This document shows, piece by piece, positions 1 to 9,422 of a DNA stretch of 64,000 nucleotides. The stretch is from Verrucomicrobiota bacterium (GTDB taxonomy: Bacteria > Verrucomicrobiota > Verrucomicrobiia > Limisphaerales > SXTU01): the NCBI GenBank assembly GCA_016235545.1, contig JACRKB010000032.1, positions 1-64,000 of the forward strand. The letters are read 5' to 3'. Under the pieces are notes generated by a model. The model was not told where the DNA came from and made no database searches. It worked only from the letters and a program-made list of their open reading frames with translations. The position numbers were made by a program, and so were the translations under genes. Within the stretch, counting starts at the first letter, position 1. Every line of letters begins with the position of its first letter.

Positions 1-1540
1 GAAGCTCCGTCGAGCCCCATTTGCCGACAGAGGAGGCCGGATCGGAGCGAGAGTTCTGGCTGAGTGCGGTTCCGCCCGAGGTGCTCGCTGCGCTCGCCTC
101 GCTTCGCTCGATATGGGGCTCGACGGGGTCTCGCCCTACCGGGCGGAGCACCACGGGGAGCGCGGGGTGAACTTCCTCCTCAGGCTTGTCGAACTCGCCA
201 CGGCGGAGGATGTGGACAGGCGTGGGCTTGGCAGTGTCGAAGACGGCGTGGATTTGCGGTGGCACGGGGCGGCGGGCGTTGATGGCGGCGATTTCCTTGT
301 CGAGCCGTTCCCACTCGGCCTTGTCGGGCGGCGTGAGCGCTGCGCGAACTTCGTCGGTGGTCAAACGCAGCAGCCGCTCGAAGCGCCCGACGAGGCGGCG
401 CTGTTCCTCGGAGCGATTCTCAAAGGGCGTGCGCGCCGCGATCCGCGCCTCGGCCCGGAGTTCCGCCGGCACGCGCGGCAGGCGGGCTTCGAGCAACTGG
501 TCGCGGTAGAGGTCGCGGATGGCTAGCTGCGCTTTCTTCAGAGCAGCCACCTCGGCATCCAACGCGGCGAGCTGTTTCGCGTGCGTCAGTTGAACGGATT
601 TTGGAAGGTCGGTGATCACGCGGTCCTTGGGGCGCAGCCAGGCTTGCGGATTGAAGGCGGGCGCGAAGTGGGCGAGGAGGCTGAAATAATCGCGCTGGGT
701 GAGCGGCTCGTATTTGTGGTCGTGGCAGCGGGCGCAGTTGAGCGTGAGGCCGAGGAGATTGCCGGCGACGGTCTCGACGGTTTCTTGGAGGAGGATGTGG
801 TGGATGTCAGGGGTGTTCGTCTCGTCGGCATCGGTCGTGTCTGCGGCGATGCGCAGAAATCCCGTGGCGGTGAGCAGCGTCCGCATTACCACGGTTAGGA
901 CATCAGCACCGCGCCAGTCCACAAGCTCGTCACCAGCGAGTTGCTCGATGAGGAAGCGATCAAAGGGTTTGTCCGCGTTGAACGACTCGATGACATAGTC
1001 ACGATAGCGCCACTTGTCGGCAGCGACGGGGACGTTGATGGGATCGTTGTCATGGTCCAGCACATCCACGTAGCCGACGGCGTCAAGCCACCAGCGGGCC
1101 CAACGCTCGCCGAACTGGGGCGTGCTCAGGAGCCGCTCGACGGCGCGGCTCTCGCTTTCCCGCTTTCCCGCTTTCCCACTTTCTCCCGTGGCAGGCGAGT
1201 GGGTGTGAGAGTGAGAGGGTGTGAGGGCGGGAGCGAACGTGTCGGCCTCCTCCGGGCTTGGCGGGAGGCCGGTGAGGTCGAAGGTGAGGCGACGGAGCAG
1301 CACATTGGCGGACGCGGCGGGTGAGAGGCGCAGGCCGGCGGCGTCGAGCCGGGCGACGACGAAGGCGTCCACGGGGTTGCGGATGCGGGAGCCGTCTTTG
1401 ACTGCTGGAATGCTCTGCGGCGAGAGAGGCTGGAATGCCCAGTGGTTGGAAGTGGCCGCGGCGGCGGCGCTGTCGGTCTGGGCTGCGACGCAAAGCAGCG
1501 CGCACGAGGTGAAGCGCACAAGATGTTGCCGGAGTCGCAT
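1..1540 (-). CDS. DUF1549/DUF1553-type (PSD1 cytochrome-associated) secreted protein, 3' end beyond window
   Basis: Not in ORF track because it has no stop in the window. Reverse-strand reading from ATG at 1540 gives MRLRQHLVRFTSCALLCVAAQ...NHWAFQPL...DAFVVARLDAAGLRLSPAASANVLLRRLTFDLTGLPPSPEE...FGERWARWWLDAVGYVD...LTLNCARCHDHKYEPLTQRDYFSLLAHF, with family-typical RR(L)TFDLTGLPP and CxxCHDHKYDP-like motifs. Confidence 0.88.
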   Translation of the reverse strand, partial: MRLRQHLVRFTSCALLCVAAQTDSAAAAATSNHWAFQPLSPQSIPAVKDGSRIRNPVDAFVVARLDAAGLRLSPAASANVLLRRLTFDLTGLPPSPEEADTFAPALTPSHSHTHSPATGESGKAGKRESESRAVERLLSTPQFGERWARWWLDAVGYVDVLDHDNDPINVPVAADKWRYRDYVIESFNADKPFDRFLIEQLAGDELVDWRGADVLTVVMRTLLTATGFLRIAADTTDADETNTPDIHHILLQETVETVAGNLLGLTLNCARCHDHKYEPLTQRDYFSLLAHFAPAFNPQAWLRPKDRVITDLPKSVQLTHAKQLAALDAEVAALKKAQLAIRDLYRDQLLEARLPRVPAELRAEARIAARTPFENRSEEQRRLVGRFERLLRLTTDEVRAALTPPDKAEWERLDKEIAAINARRPVPPQIHAVFDTAKPTPVHILRRGEFDKPEEEVHPALPVVLRPVGRDPVEPHIERSEASAASTSGGTALSQNSRSDPASSVGKWGSTEL

Positions 1541-1693
1541 GGTGGCCTGAGTCGCGGGAAGTTTCGCCAGCACAACGGCGAAAGCAACGGGGAGTTTTCC
1601 GGAAGCGCTCCAAAACGGTGGCCATCGGCCTCTGTTGAAGCGACTGCTCAAAACCAGACTTGCCCCGCCGGACCTGCGCGTCCGCGTTCCACT

Positions 1694-2197
1694 TCACTTC
1701 CCGCGCTTCGGAGATTTCTCGGCGGCATCGCGGCAGGCGATGGCTACGGCGGCAAGCTGCGTGAGGAAGGCTTCGCGTTCTCCATCCGGCAGGACGGTCA
1801 GGACACTGGCTTGCAGCTCGATGGCGAGCTGGCGCAGTTGCTTGTAGAGGAGCCTGCCAGCGGGCTTCACGCGGATACGGTAGGCTCGGCGGTCTTTCTC
1901 GTGCGCAAGTCGCTCGATCCAGCCGGCGGCCTCCATCCGCTCGACAAGCGAGGCGATGGTGTTCGGGTCGCTGCTCATCATCTGGGTCAGCTCGCCTTGC
2001 GTGATGCCTTTCGGATCCGCCTCGGTGAGGCAGCGCAGGGCGGTGAACTGGTCGGGCGTCGCCTTCGTGTGCGCGATGCGCCGGCGGAAAGCCTGGTTCA
2101 AGCCATACCAGGCGCGGCGGAGCAGGGGCGGCAGCCGTCGGCGGTCGGGCGAGTCAATCGGGGGGGCGGAACGTTTTGAATTTGGGCGGGCAGGCAT
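1694..2197 (-). CDS. MarR family transcriptional regulator
   Basis: MPARPNSKRS...TPDQFTALRCLTEADPKGITQGELTQMMSSDPNTIASLVERMEAAGWIERLAHEKDRRAYRIRVKPAGR: winged-helix plus D-x-R-A wing motif; ORF extends further upstream but this internal start fits. Confidence 0.85.
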   Translation of the reverse strand: MPARPNSKRSAPPIDSPDRRRLPPLLRRAWYGLNQAFRRRIAHTKATPDQFTALRCLTEADPKGITQGELTQMMSSDPNTIASLVERMEAAGWIERLAHEKDRRAYRIRVKPAGRLLYKQLRQLAIELQASVLTVLPDGEREAFLTQLAAVAIACRDAAEKSPKRGK

Positions 2198-2363
2198 GGG
2201 TCGGAAACTGGGTGTGCGGATAATACGTGTCCGTAGTATTTGGTTGCACTGCGCCCGGCACTGTGGAAAATCACCGCAACGCTGGGAAGAAAAATAGTTG
2301 CCGCCCGGTGTGTGTTTGCCAACGTAGCCGCCGCTTTTGCCATCGACTTGAACGCTTAAGGCC

Positions 2364-4691
2364 ATGAAACCACTCACCCCCGTCCTCCTCGCCTTGCTCT
2401 GCGCCTGCTCGCCGACGCAGCCCGCCTTCACCGCTCCCGCCGCCGGCCCCGTGAAGGGCTGGCTCGCGTGGCGCGGGCCCAACCAGAATGGCTCCTCCGC
2501 CGAGAAGGGCCTGCCATCCTCGGTTGATCCGAAGAAGCCGCTCTGGACCGCCAGCTTCCCCGGCCAGTCCGCGCCGGTCATCGCCAACGGAAAGCTCTAC
2601 ATCATGGGCTACCTCGGCGAGGGCGCGGAGTTGCAGGAGGGTGTGCGTTGCCTCGACGCCGAGACGGGCAAGCTGATTTGGGAGAAGCGTTACACGGACT
2701 TCCTTTCCGACACGATTTACCTGCGCTACGCGACGAGCAGCCCGGCGGTGGACCCGGAGACGGGCAATGTCTATGCGCTCGGCACGCAGGGGTTGCTCAA
2801 GGCGTTCACGGCAGACGGCAAGGAGCTGTGGGGCTATTCGATGATGGAGCAGTTCGGGCGGCTCACGTTCCCGAACTCGCGCACAGCCTCGCCGCTGATT
2901 GACGGTGAACTCGTCATCGTGCGCGGCATCACCTCGAACTGGGGCAACCAAGGCGCTGCGGGCGACCGGCTTTACGCCTTCGACAAGAAGACCGGCGAAC
3001 TCGTCTGGGCTTGCTGGTCGGGCGAGCGGCCCAAGGACAATTCCTTCTCCCATCCCGTGCTGACGTGGTTCAAAGGCAAGCGCGTCCTCATCACCGCGAC
3101 GGGTGACGGCAACGTGCTCTGCGCGAACGCCCGAACTGGCGAGCCCATCTGGCGCGTGCCGCTCTTCAAGGCGGGCATCAACTCCACCACCGTCGTCCAC
3201 AACAACGACAAGGTCGTCGCCATCTTCGGCACACCCTACGAGCCGGGCCAGATGGTGTGCATGAAGATTCCGCAGGTGGAGCCGACGCACGCGACGAACG
3301 CGCCGGTGGTCGTCGAGCGGCAGGCGGTTGAGCTGTGGCACACGCCTGAGATTTCCACCTCCACGAGCCACCCGATTCTTGTCGGCGACCGCGTGTATGT
3401 CGTGGCGGAGAAGGGCGACCTCTGCTGCGTGGATGTGAACTCCGGGAAGATTCTCTGGCGCGTGAAGCTGGGCATCGAGCAGCGCAACGCCGGCCTTGTC
3501 CACGCGGACGGCAAGCTCTACGTGCCCATGCTCGACGACCCCGCGAGCAAGGGGACAGGCGACAGCGAGACGGGCTCAAGCGGCGCGTTCTACATCATCG
3601 AGCCAAGCGACAAGGAGGGGAAGATTCTCAGCCATGTCGCACTAGAAGGCCGCTGCTTCGGCACCCCTGCGGTCTATGACGGCAAGGTGTATATGCAGAC
3701 CACCAAGAAGCTCTACTGCTTCGGCAAGTCAGGCAGCAACCCCGGCCTGCCGCCTGAGCCTGCCCCTGTCAAGTGGCCGGCAGCCGGCAAGGCAACGCAG
3801 CTCCAAGTCATCCCAAGCGAGGTGCTGCTCAAGCCCGGCCAGACCGCGTCCTTCCGCATCCGGTCGCTCGACGCAAATGGGTTTGTCGTGCAGGACAACA
3901 TCGACCCGAAGAAGGTGAAATGGGCCGGATACATCCCGCCGACGGCGAAGGTGCGCGCGAGCATGAAGGGCGCGTTCAACCCGAGCGGCCAGCTCGTCGC
4001 CGGGCCGGACGTGGTGCCCAGCGCGGGCGCGTTCGAGGGGACGCTGGAGGGAATGAAGGGCTACATCCGCGGCCGCGTGCTTCCGGGCCTGCCCATCAAG
4101 GAAGACTTCGAGGGCTTCGACGTTGCAGTGACGCATGAGACGGAGGAAGGCGTGAAGTTCGCCTATCCGCCGCTGCCGTGGATTGGGCCGCGCTTCAAAT
4201 TCGAGGTGCGCCAGACTGACAACTCGAAGTCACTCGTGAAGACGATTGACAACAAGTTTTTCCAGCGCGCCTACGCATTTCTCGGCGAGCCGAGCTTGAA
4301 GAACTACACAGTGCAGACCGACGTGATGAGCGAGGGCAAGGCGCGCAAGATGTCCGAGGTCGGCCAGGTCAACCAGCGCTACCTCATCGTGCTCAAGGGC
4401 AACGCGCAGGAACTCGAGGTGAACTCAAACCAGGAGCGGCTCAAGGTCGCCGTGCCCTTCAAGTGGAAGGCGAACGAGTGGATGACTCTCAAGTCCCGCG
4501 TGGACGTGAAGCCCGACGGCTCCGGCGTGGTGCGCGCGAAGGCCTGGAAGCGTGGCGAGCCGGAGCCTGCCGCGTGGACCATCGAGGTGCCGCACAAGAT
4601 AGCGCACCAGCAAGGCTGCCCCGGCCTCTACGGCTTCGCCCCGCAGGAGATGCGCGTCTTCATTGACAACGTCAGCGTGACGGCGAACTGA
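2364..4691 (+). CDS. PQQ-binding-like beta-propeller repeat protein (secreted)
   Basis: Signal peptide-like N-terminus, WRGPNQNGSS, repeated AxxG(K/N)LYxxxxxGxLxCxDxxxGxxxW units. Confidence 0.85.
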   Translation: MKPLTPVLLALLCACSPTQPAFTAPAAGPVKGWLAWRGPNQNGSSAEKGLPSSVDPKKPLWTASFPGQSAPVIANGKLYIMGYLGEGAELQEGVRCLDAETGKLIWEKRYTDFLSDTIYLRYATSSPAVDPETGNVYALGTQGLLKAFTADGKELWGYSMMEQFGRLTFPNSRTASPLIDGELVIVRGITSNWGNQGAAGDRLYAFDKKTGELVWACWSGERPKDNSFSHPVLTWFKGKRVLITATGDGNVLCANARTGEPIWRVPLFKAGINSTTVVHNNDKVVAIFGTPYEPGQMVCMKIPQVEPTHATNAPVVVERQAVELWHTPEISTSTSHPILVGDRVYVVAEKGDLCCVDVNSGKILWRVKLGIEQRNAGLVHADGKLYVPMLDDPASKGTGDSETGSSGAFYIIEPSDKEGKILSHVALEGRCFGTPAVYDGKVYMQTTKKLYCFGKSGSNPGLPPEPAPVKWPAAGKATQLQVIPSEVLLKPGQTASFRIRSLDANGFVVQDNIDPKKVKWAGYIPPTAKVRASMKGAFNPSGQLVAGPDVVPSAGAFEGTLEGMKGYIRGRVLPGLPIKEDFEGFDVAVTHETEEGVKFAYPPLPWIGPRFKFEVRQTDNSKSLVKTIDNKFFQRAYAFLGEPSLKNYTVQTDVMSEGKARKMSEVGQVNQRYLIVLKGNAQELEVNSNQERLKVAVPFKWKANEWMTLKSRVDVKPDGSGVVRAKAWKRGEPEPAAWTIEVPHKIAHQQGCPGLYGFAPQEMRVFIDNVSVTAN

Positions 4692-4732
4692 AAACTTTTC
4701 CGACGACAACACCGCTCCAAATCGAAACCAGC

Positions 4733-6319
4733 ATGAAACACCTCTCCATCATCACCGCCGCGCTGCTCACGGGCGGAATCATCTCTCACGCGCAGGACTG
4801 GACCCAGTGGGGCGGCGCGCAGCATCGGAACATGTATTCCCCGGCCAAGGGCCTGCCGGACCGCTTCGATCCGGGCAAGCTCGTCAAGGGCACGGAGAAC
4901 TACGACCCCGCCACGCAGAAGAACGTGAAGTTCACCGTGAAGCTCGGCTCCCAGAGCTACGGCAACCCCACCATCGCCAGCGGCCGCATCTACGTCGGCA
5001 CCAACAACGATGTGCCGCGCGACACGCGCCACCTCGGTGACCGCTCCATTCTCCTGTGCCTTGACGAGAAATCCGGCGCACTCAACTGGCAGCTCGTCGT
5101 CTCCAAGCTCAAGTCCGGCAAGGTCAACGACTGGGAAAGCCTCGGCCTCTTCTCCTCCGCCGTCATCGAGGGCAACCGCCTCTACGTCGTCACCACCCGC
5201 TGCGAGATTCTCTGCCTCGATGTCGAGGGCATGGCCAACGGCAACGACGGCCCTTACAAGGACGAGGCCAAATACGTCGTGCAGGACGTGCTTGGCGCGG
5301 ACGGCAAGGCGGCACCTCCCATCCCGCCCGGCCCGAAGGACGCCGACATCATCTGGCGCTACGACATGATGGATGAGCTGGGTGTCTTCCCGCACAACGC
5401 CTCCAATTGTTCCATCCTCATCATCGGCGACATCCTCTACGTCTCCACCTCCAACGGACAGGACTGGACTCACGTCAACGTCCCCTCCCCGCTTTCGCCC
5501 AGCCTCATCGCGGTCAACAAGAAGACCGGCGAACTCCTCGGCGAGGACGATGCGAAGATTGGTTCCCGGCTTTTCCACGGCCAGTGGAGTTCGCCCTCGA
5601 CCGGAAAGGTCAACGGCAAGGACCTCGTCTTCTTCGGCGGTGGCGAGGGCTTCTGCTACGCCTTCGACGCGATCCCAAGGAAGGAAGCCGACGGTTCGTT
5701 CCTGAAGACAGTCTGGAAATACGACGCCAACCCGCCCGAATACAAGGCCAAGGACGGCAAGCCCATCAAGTATCCCGCCGCCGAAGGCCCGAGCGAAATC
5801 ATCGCCACGCCGGTGTTCTGGAAGAACCGCATCTACGTCGCCACCGGGCAGGACCCCGAGCACGGCGAAGGCGTCGGCCACCTCGTCTGCCTTGATGCCA
5901 CCAAGACCGGCGACATCACCAAGACCGGCGTCCTCTGGGAGTTCAAGGGCATCAACCGCAGCATCTCGACGGTCTCCATCGACCCCGCCACCGGCCTGCT
6001 CTTCGTCGGCGACTTCTCCGGCTTCGTCTATTGCATCGACTCCGAGACGGGCAAGCTGCACTGGAAGTATGACATGAAGGCGCATATGTGGGGCAGCACC
6101 ATGGTCGCCGACGGCAAGGTCTATGTCGGCGACGAGGACGGCGACTTCGTGGTGCTCGCCGCAAAGGGCGGGGCGAAGGCCGAGGTCCTGAGCGAGTGCA
6201 ACCTCGGCGCACCGGTCTATTCCACGCCCGTCATCGCCAACGGCGTCATCTACATCGCCAGCAACTCGCACCTCTTCGGCCTGCACGACGCCGCAAAGGC
6301 GAAGGCACCGAAGCCCTGA
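4733..6319 (+). CDS. PQQ-binding-like beta-propeller repeat protein (secreted)
   Basis: Signal peptide, repeated G-x-x-Y-x-G-x-x-D-G-x-x-x-x-L / D-x-x-T-G-x-x-x-W propeller units. Confidence 0.85.
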   Translation: MKHLSIITAALLTGGIISHAQDWTQWGGAQHRNMYSPAKGLPDRFDPGKLVKGTENYDPATQKNVKFTVKLGSQSYGNPTIASGRIYVGTNNDVPRDTRHLGDRSILLCLDEKSGALNWQLVVSKLKSGKVNDWESLGLFSSAVIEGNRLYVVTTRCEILCLDVEGMANGNDGPYKDEAKYVVQDVLGADGKAAPPIPPGPKDADIIWRYDMMDELGVFPHNASNCSILIIGDILYVSTSNGQDWTHVNVPSPLSPSLIAVNKKTGELLGEDDAKIGSRLFHGQWSSPSTGKVNGKDLVFFGGGEGFCYAFDAIPRKEADGSFLKTVWKYDANPPEYKAKDGKPIKYPAAEGPSEIIATPVFWKNRIYVATGQDPEHGEGVGHLVCLDATKTGDITKTGVLWEFKGINRSISTVSIDPATGLLFVGDFSGFVYCIDSETGKLHWKYDMKAHMWGSTMVADGKVYVGDEDGDFVVLAAKGGAKAEVLSECNLGAPVYSTPVIANGVIYIASNSHLFGLHDAAKAKAPKP

Positions 6320-6356
6320 ACAACAATCCACCACAAACAATTCCTGACCTGACCCC

Positions 6357-7439
6357 ATGCCCATCCCCACCGTAGCCCCTGAACTCGTCGCCAAGGCCAA
6401 GGCCGAACTCGACGCCCACCTCCGCGAAATCGTCCAGTGGCATTTCAGCCCCGAGACCGGCTGCCCCTACTGGCTCGATTGGGCCAGCAAGAACTTCGAC
6501 CCTCGCAAGGAAGTCGCGAAGATCGAAGACCTGCTAAAATTCGGGCATTTCGCCGACGAATCCCTGCGCGACCTCCAGCCCGAGGTTTGGGTGCCCGCCG
6601 CGTTCAAGGGCAAGCCGTTCAACATCTTCGAGACCGGCGGCACCACCGGCATGCCCAAGCAGCGCATCGGCTGGAACGACTACAAGGTGGATTACTCCGA
6701 GTTCAGCGAGAAGATTTCCGACGCGCACTTCCCGCGCGGCGGCGCTTGGCTGATGATGGGGCCGACCGGCCCCCGCCGCCTCCGCCTCGCCATCGAGCAC
6801 CTCGCCAACGTGCGCGGCAGCTCCTGCTACTTCATCGACCTCGACCCGCGCTTCGTGAAGAAGCTCATCACCAACAAGCAATTCGACGTGGCCAAGCAAT
6901 ACATGGCCCATGTCGTGGACCAGGCCACCCTCATCCTCAAGCACCGCAAGGTCACCGGCCTCTTCACCACGCCCAAGCTCCTCGAGGCCATCGCCGAGAA
7001 GGTCAACCTCTGGGACGCCGGCATTCGCGGCGTCTTCTGCGGCGGCACCTCCATGAAGCCGCAGGAAGTCCGCTTCATCGTCGAGGAGCTGCTCGAAAAC
7101 CGCATCGGCTTCTACCCGACTTACGGCAACACGCTCATGGGCCTCGCTGCCAGCGTCCCGCTCCAGCCCGAGGACAACTTCAGCGTCACCTACTACGCCC
7201 CGCAGCCCCGCGCAGTCCTGCGCGTCGTGAACCCCGACGCGACCGACGAGACCGTGGCCTACGACACCTGGGGCCGCGCCGAGCTCACCACGCTGACGAA
7301 GGAATTCTTCATGCCGCGCTTCCTTGAGCGCGATGAAGTCATCCGCCGCGCCCCGCGCCCGCCCTACGCGTGGGACGGCGTCGGCGATGTGCGCCCCTTC
7401 GGCGCGATGACCAAGACCATCGTCGAAGGCGTTTACTGA
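6357..7439 (+). CDS. AMP-binding (ANL superfamily; phenylacetate-CoA ligase/PaaK-like) N-terminal domain protein
   Basis: FETGGTTGMPKQRI adenylation P-loop; PTYGNTLMG; 360 aa, appears to lack the usual C-terminal domain. Confidence 0.65.
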   Translation: MPIPTVAPELVAKAKAELDAHLREIVQWHFSPETGCPYWLDWASKNFDPRKEVAKIEDLLKFGHFADESLRDLQPEVWVPAAFKGKPFNIFETGGTTGMPKQRIGWNDYKVDYSEFSEKISDAHFPRGGAWLMMGPTGPRRLRLAIEHLANVRGSSCYFIDLDPRFVKKLITNKQFDVAKQYMAHVVDQATLILKHRKVTGLFTTPKLLEAIAEKVNLWDAGIRGVFCGGTSMKPQEVRFIVEELLENRIGFYPTYGNTLMGLAASVPLQPEDNFSVTYYAPQPRAVLRVVNPDATDETVAYDTWGRAELTTLTKEFFMPRFLERDEVIRRAPRPPYAWDGVGDVRPFGAMTKTIVEGVY

Positions 7440-7879
7440 CAAGCCCAGTGGCGGACGAATGTTCTCCCTCTCCCGGCGGGAGAGTGCCGGGGTGAGGGAG
7501 AACGGCCCCGAGATCAGCAGTCGCAGGCTTCCGCTCACACTCTCACACCCGCCCCTCCCCTCAGTGCCGCCACCAATGGCCGGCTCGCGGGGGCTGCGGC
7601 CATGCTAACCCACGGGGTCGCGATCGCGTCGCGCCACCATTGGCAATCGGGCCTACTTCCGCGTCATGCACGCGGGGATTTTAGCACGCCACACGCGCCG
7701 CCCAAACCCAGTTACTCACTCGCCGGCAAAGGCTCTGTGGCCTGTTCAGGTGCTAACCATGCTCCGCTGATCAACGGGAGGATCAAGATTAGGATCAGGA
7801 TTACGAGCAGGAGACTAAAACCACCCCACACTTGACGCTCCCCCTGCCCCGCTTCTACGTTGCGCCCAATCAAAACCCC

Positions 7880-9268
7880 ATGAACTCCACCGAGCCAGCC
7901 ATCCGCGAGTTCGCCAACCGCATCACGGCGTTGCTCATCTTCCGCACCGCGCTGCGCTGCGCGACCGTGTGGCTGCTCGGCGTCGGCGTCGCCGTGCTCG
8001 TGGCACGAGTGACGGGCTTGGTGGCGTCGCACTGGCTCATCGGCGGGTTGGCGGGCTTGGTGCCCGTCATCGCGGGAGCAGCGTGGATCGAGTGGCAGCG
8101 CCGCCCACAGCTCGCCACCGTGCGCGCGGCAATGGACCGCCACAACCACTCCGGAGGTCTCCTCATGGCCGCCGCGCAGGCCGATGTCTCCGCGTGGCAG
8201 AACGGCTCAAAGCCGACGCAGCCCACCGTGCGCTGGAACAGCGGCCGGCCCATGACTCTCTTCTGCGCGGCGGCGCTCTTCCTCGGCGCGTCCATGATGA
8301 TGCCGGAACGCTTCATCGTCGGCGCAGCGCAGCGTCCGCTCGACGTGGGCAAGCTGGTCACGGAATTGACCGAGCAAATCACCGCGCTCGAGGAGGAAAA
8401 GATTTTGCCGGAGGACAAGGCGCTTGAACTCAAGAAGGAACTCGCCCGCCTCGGCAAGGAATCCGCCGCGAAGGACCCCGCCAAGACCTGGGAATCCCTC
8501 GACCACCTCAAGCAATCCAACAGCGACCTCGCCAAGCAGGCCGCCGAGGAAGCCATCCAGAAGACCGACGCCATGAAGCAGGCCGAAACCCTCGCCGCCG
8601 CGCTGGGCCTCCTGCCGGACTCCGCGTCCTCGCTGCTGGAGCGCGCCATGCAGGACCTCGCCTCGCTCCTCCAGCAGGCGAAGCTGGAGCAGGGCCTCCT
8701 CGCCGCGAAGCTCCCCGAGGAACTCCTCAAGGCCGCGAAGGAAGGCAAGCTCAACGCCGAGCAGCTCAAAGAATTGATGAAGGCGCTCCAGGCCAACAAG
8801 GACAAGCTGGGCGATGTCCTCAACAAGCTCGCGAACCTCAAGATGATTGACCCCAAGCTCCTCGAAGCCTGCAAGAACGCCGGCCAATGCCCGAACCCTG
8901 CCGGCCTCGCCGCCTTCCTCGCCGAGAACGGCGCGAACCTCGATTCCGTCCTGCTCGTCGTGCAGTCCTTCAGCCAGGGCGGCGTGGGTCGCGGTCGCGG
9001 CGACGCCCCGCTGACGTGGACCGACCCGTCGGACGAGTCGGGCATGAAGTTTAAGGACACCGCGCTGCCGATGGGGCCGCTCAGCGGCCTGAAGGACGCG
9101 CAACTCGTGGGCATCAGCCGCAGCGCGCCCGAGGTGACCGGCGACAAGGAAACCGCCTCAGCCGGTGCCCTCGCCGGAGCCGAAGCCGGCGGCGGCGCGG
9201 CGAACGTCCAACAACTCCTCCCCCGCCACAAAGGCGCGGTGCAACGGTTCTTCAAGCGGGAGAATTAA
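7880..9268 (+). CDS. Hypothetical membrane-anchored, coiled-coil-rich protein
   Basis: Two N-terminal hydrophobic segments followed by long Ala/Lys/Glu/Leu helix-rich stretch. Confidence 0.6.
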   Translation: MNSTEPAIREFANRITALLIFRTALRCATVWLLGVGVAVLVARVTGLVASHWLIGGLAGLVPVIAGAAWIEWQRRPQLATVRAAMDRHNHSGGLLMAAAQADVSAWQNGSKPTQPTVRWNSGRPMTLFCAAALFLGASMMMPERFIVGAAQRPLDVGKLVTELTEQITALEEEKILPEDKALELKKELARLGKESAAKDPAKTWESLDHLKQSNSDLAKQAAEEAIQKTDAMKQAETLAAALGLLPDSASSLLERAMQDLASLLQQAKLEQGLLAAKLPEELLKAAKEGKLNAEQLKELMKALQANKDKLGDVLNKLANLKMIDPKLLEACKNAGQCPNPAGLAAFLAENGANLDSVLLVVQSFSQGGVGRGRGDAPLTWTDPSDESGMKFKDTALPMGPLSGLKDAQLVGISRSAPEVTGDKETASAGALAGAEAGGGAANVQQLLPRHKGAVQRFFKREN

Positions 9269-9422
9269 CCTCCCCTTCGCAGGCTTAAGCCCGCGCTTCA
9301 GCGTTTTCTCCGACGCGCAGGCTGAAGAGTGCGACTACGACGCCTCCTCCCGCGCTCGACGGAGTCCTTTGCGCTCGACCCTGCTGGCACCGGTGTTTAG
9401 CGTGCGCGCCTTTGCGGAACTC

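Noticed and set aside
4628-6400. 590-aa minus-strand ORF
   Set aside because: Antisense to the PQQ-repeat gene 4733-6319
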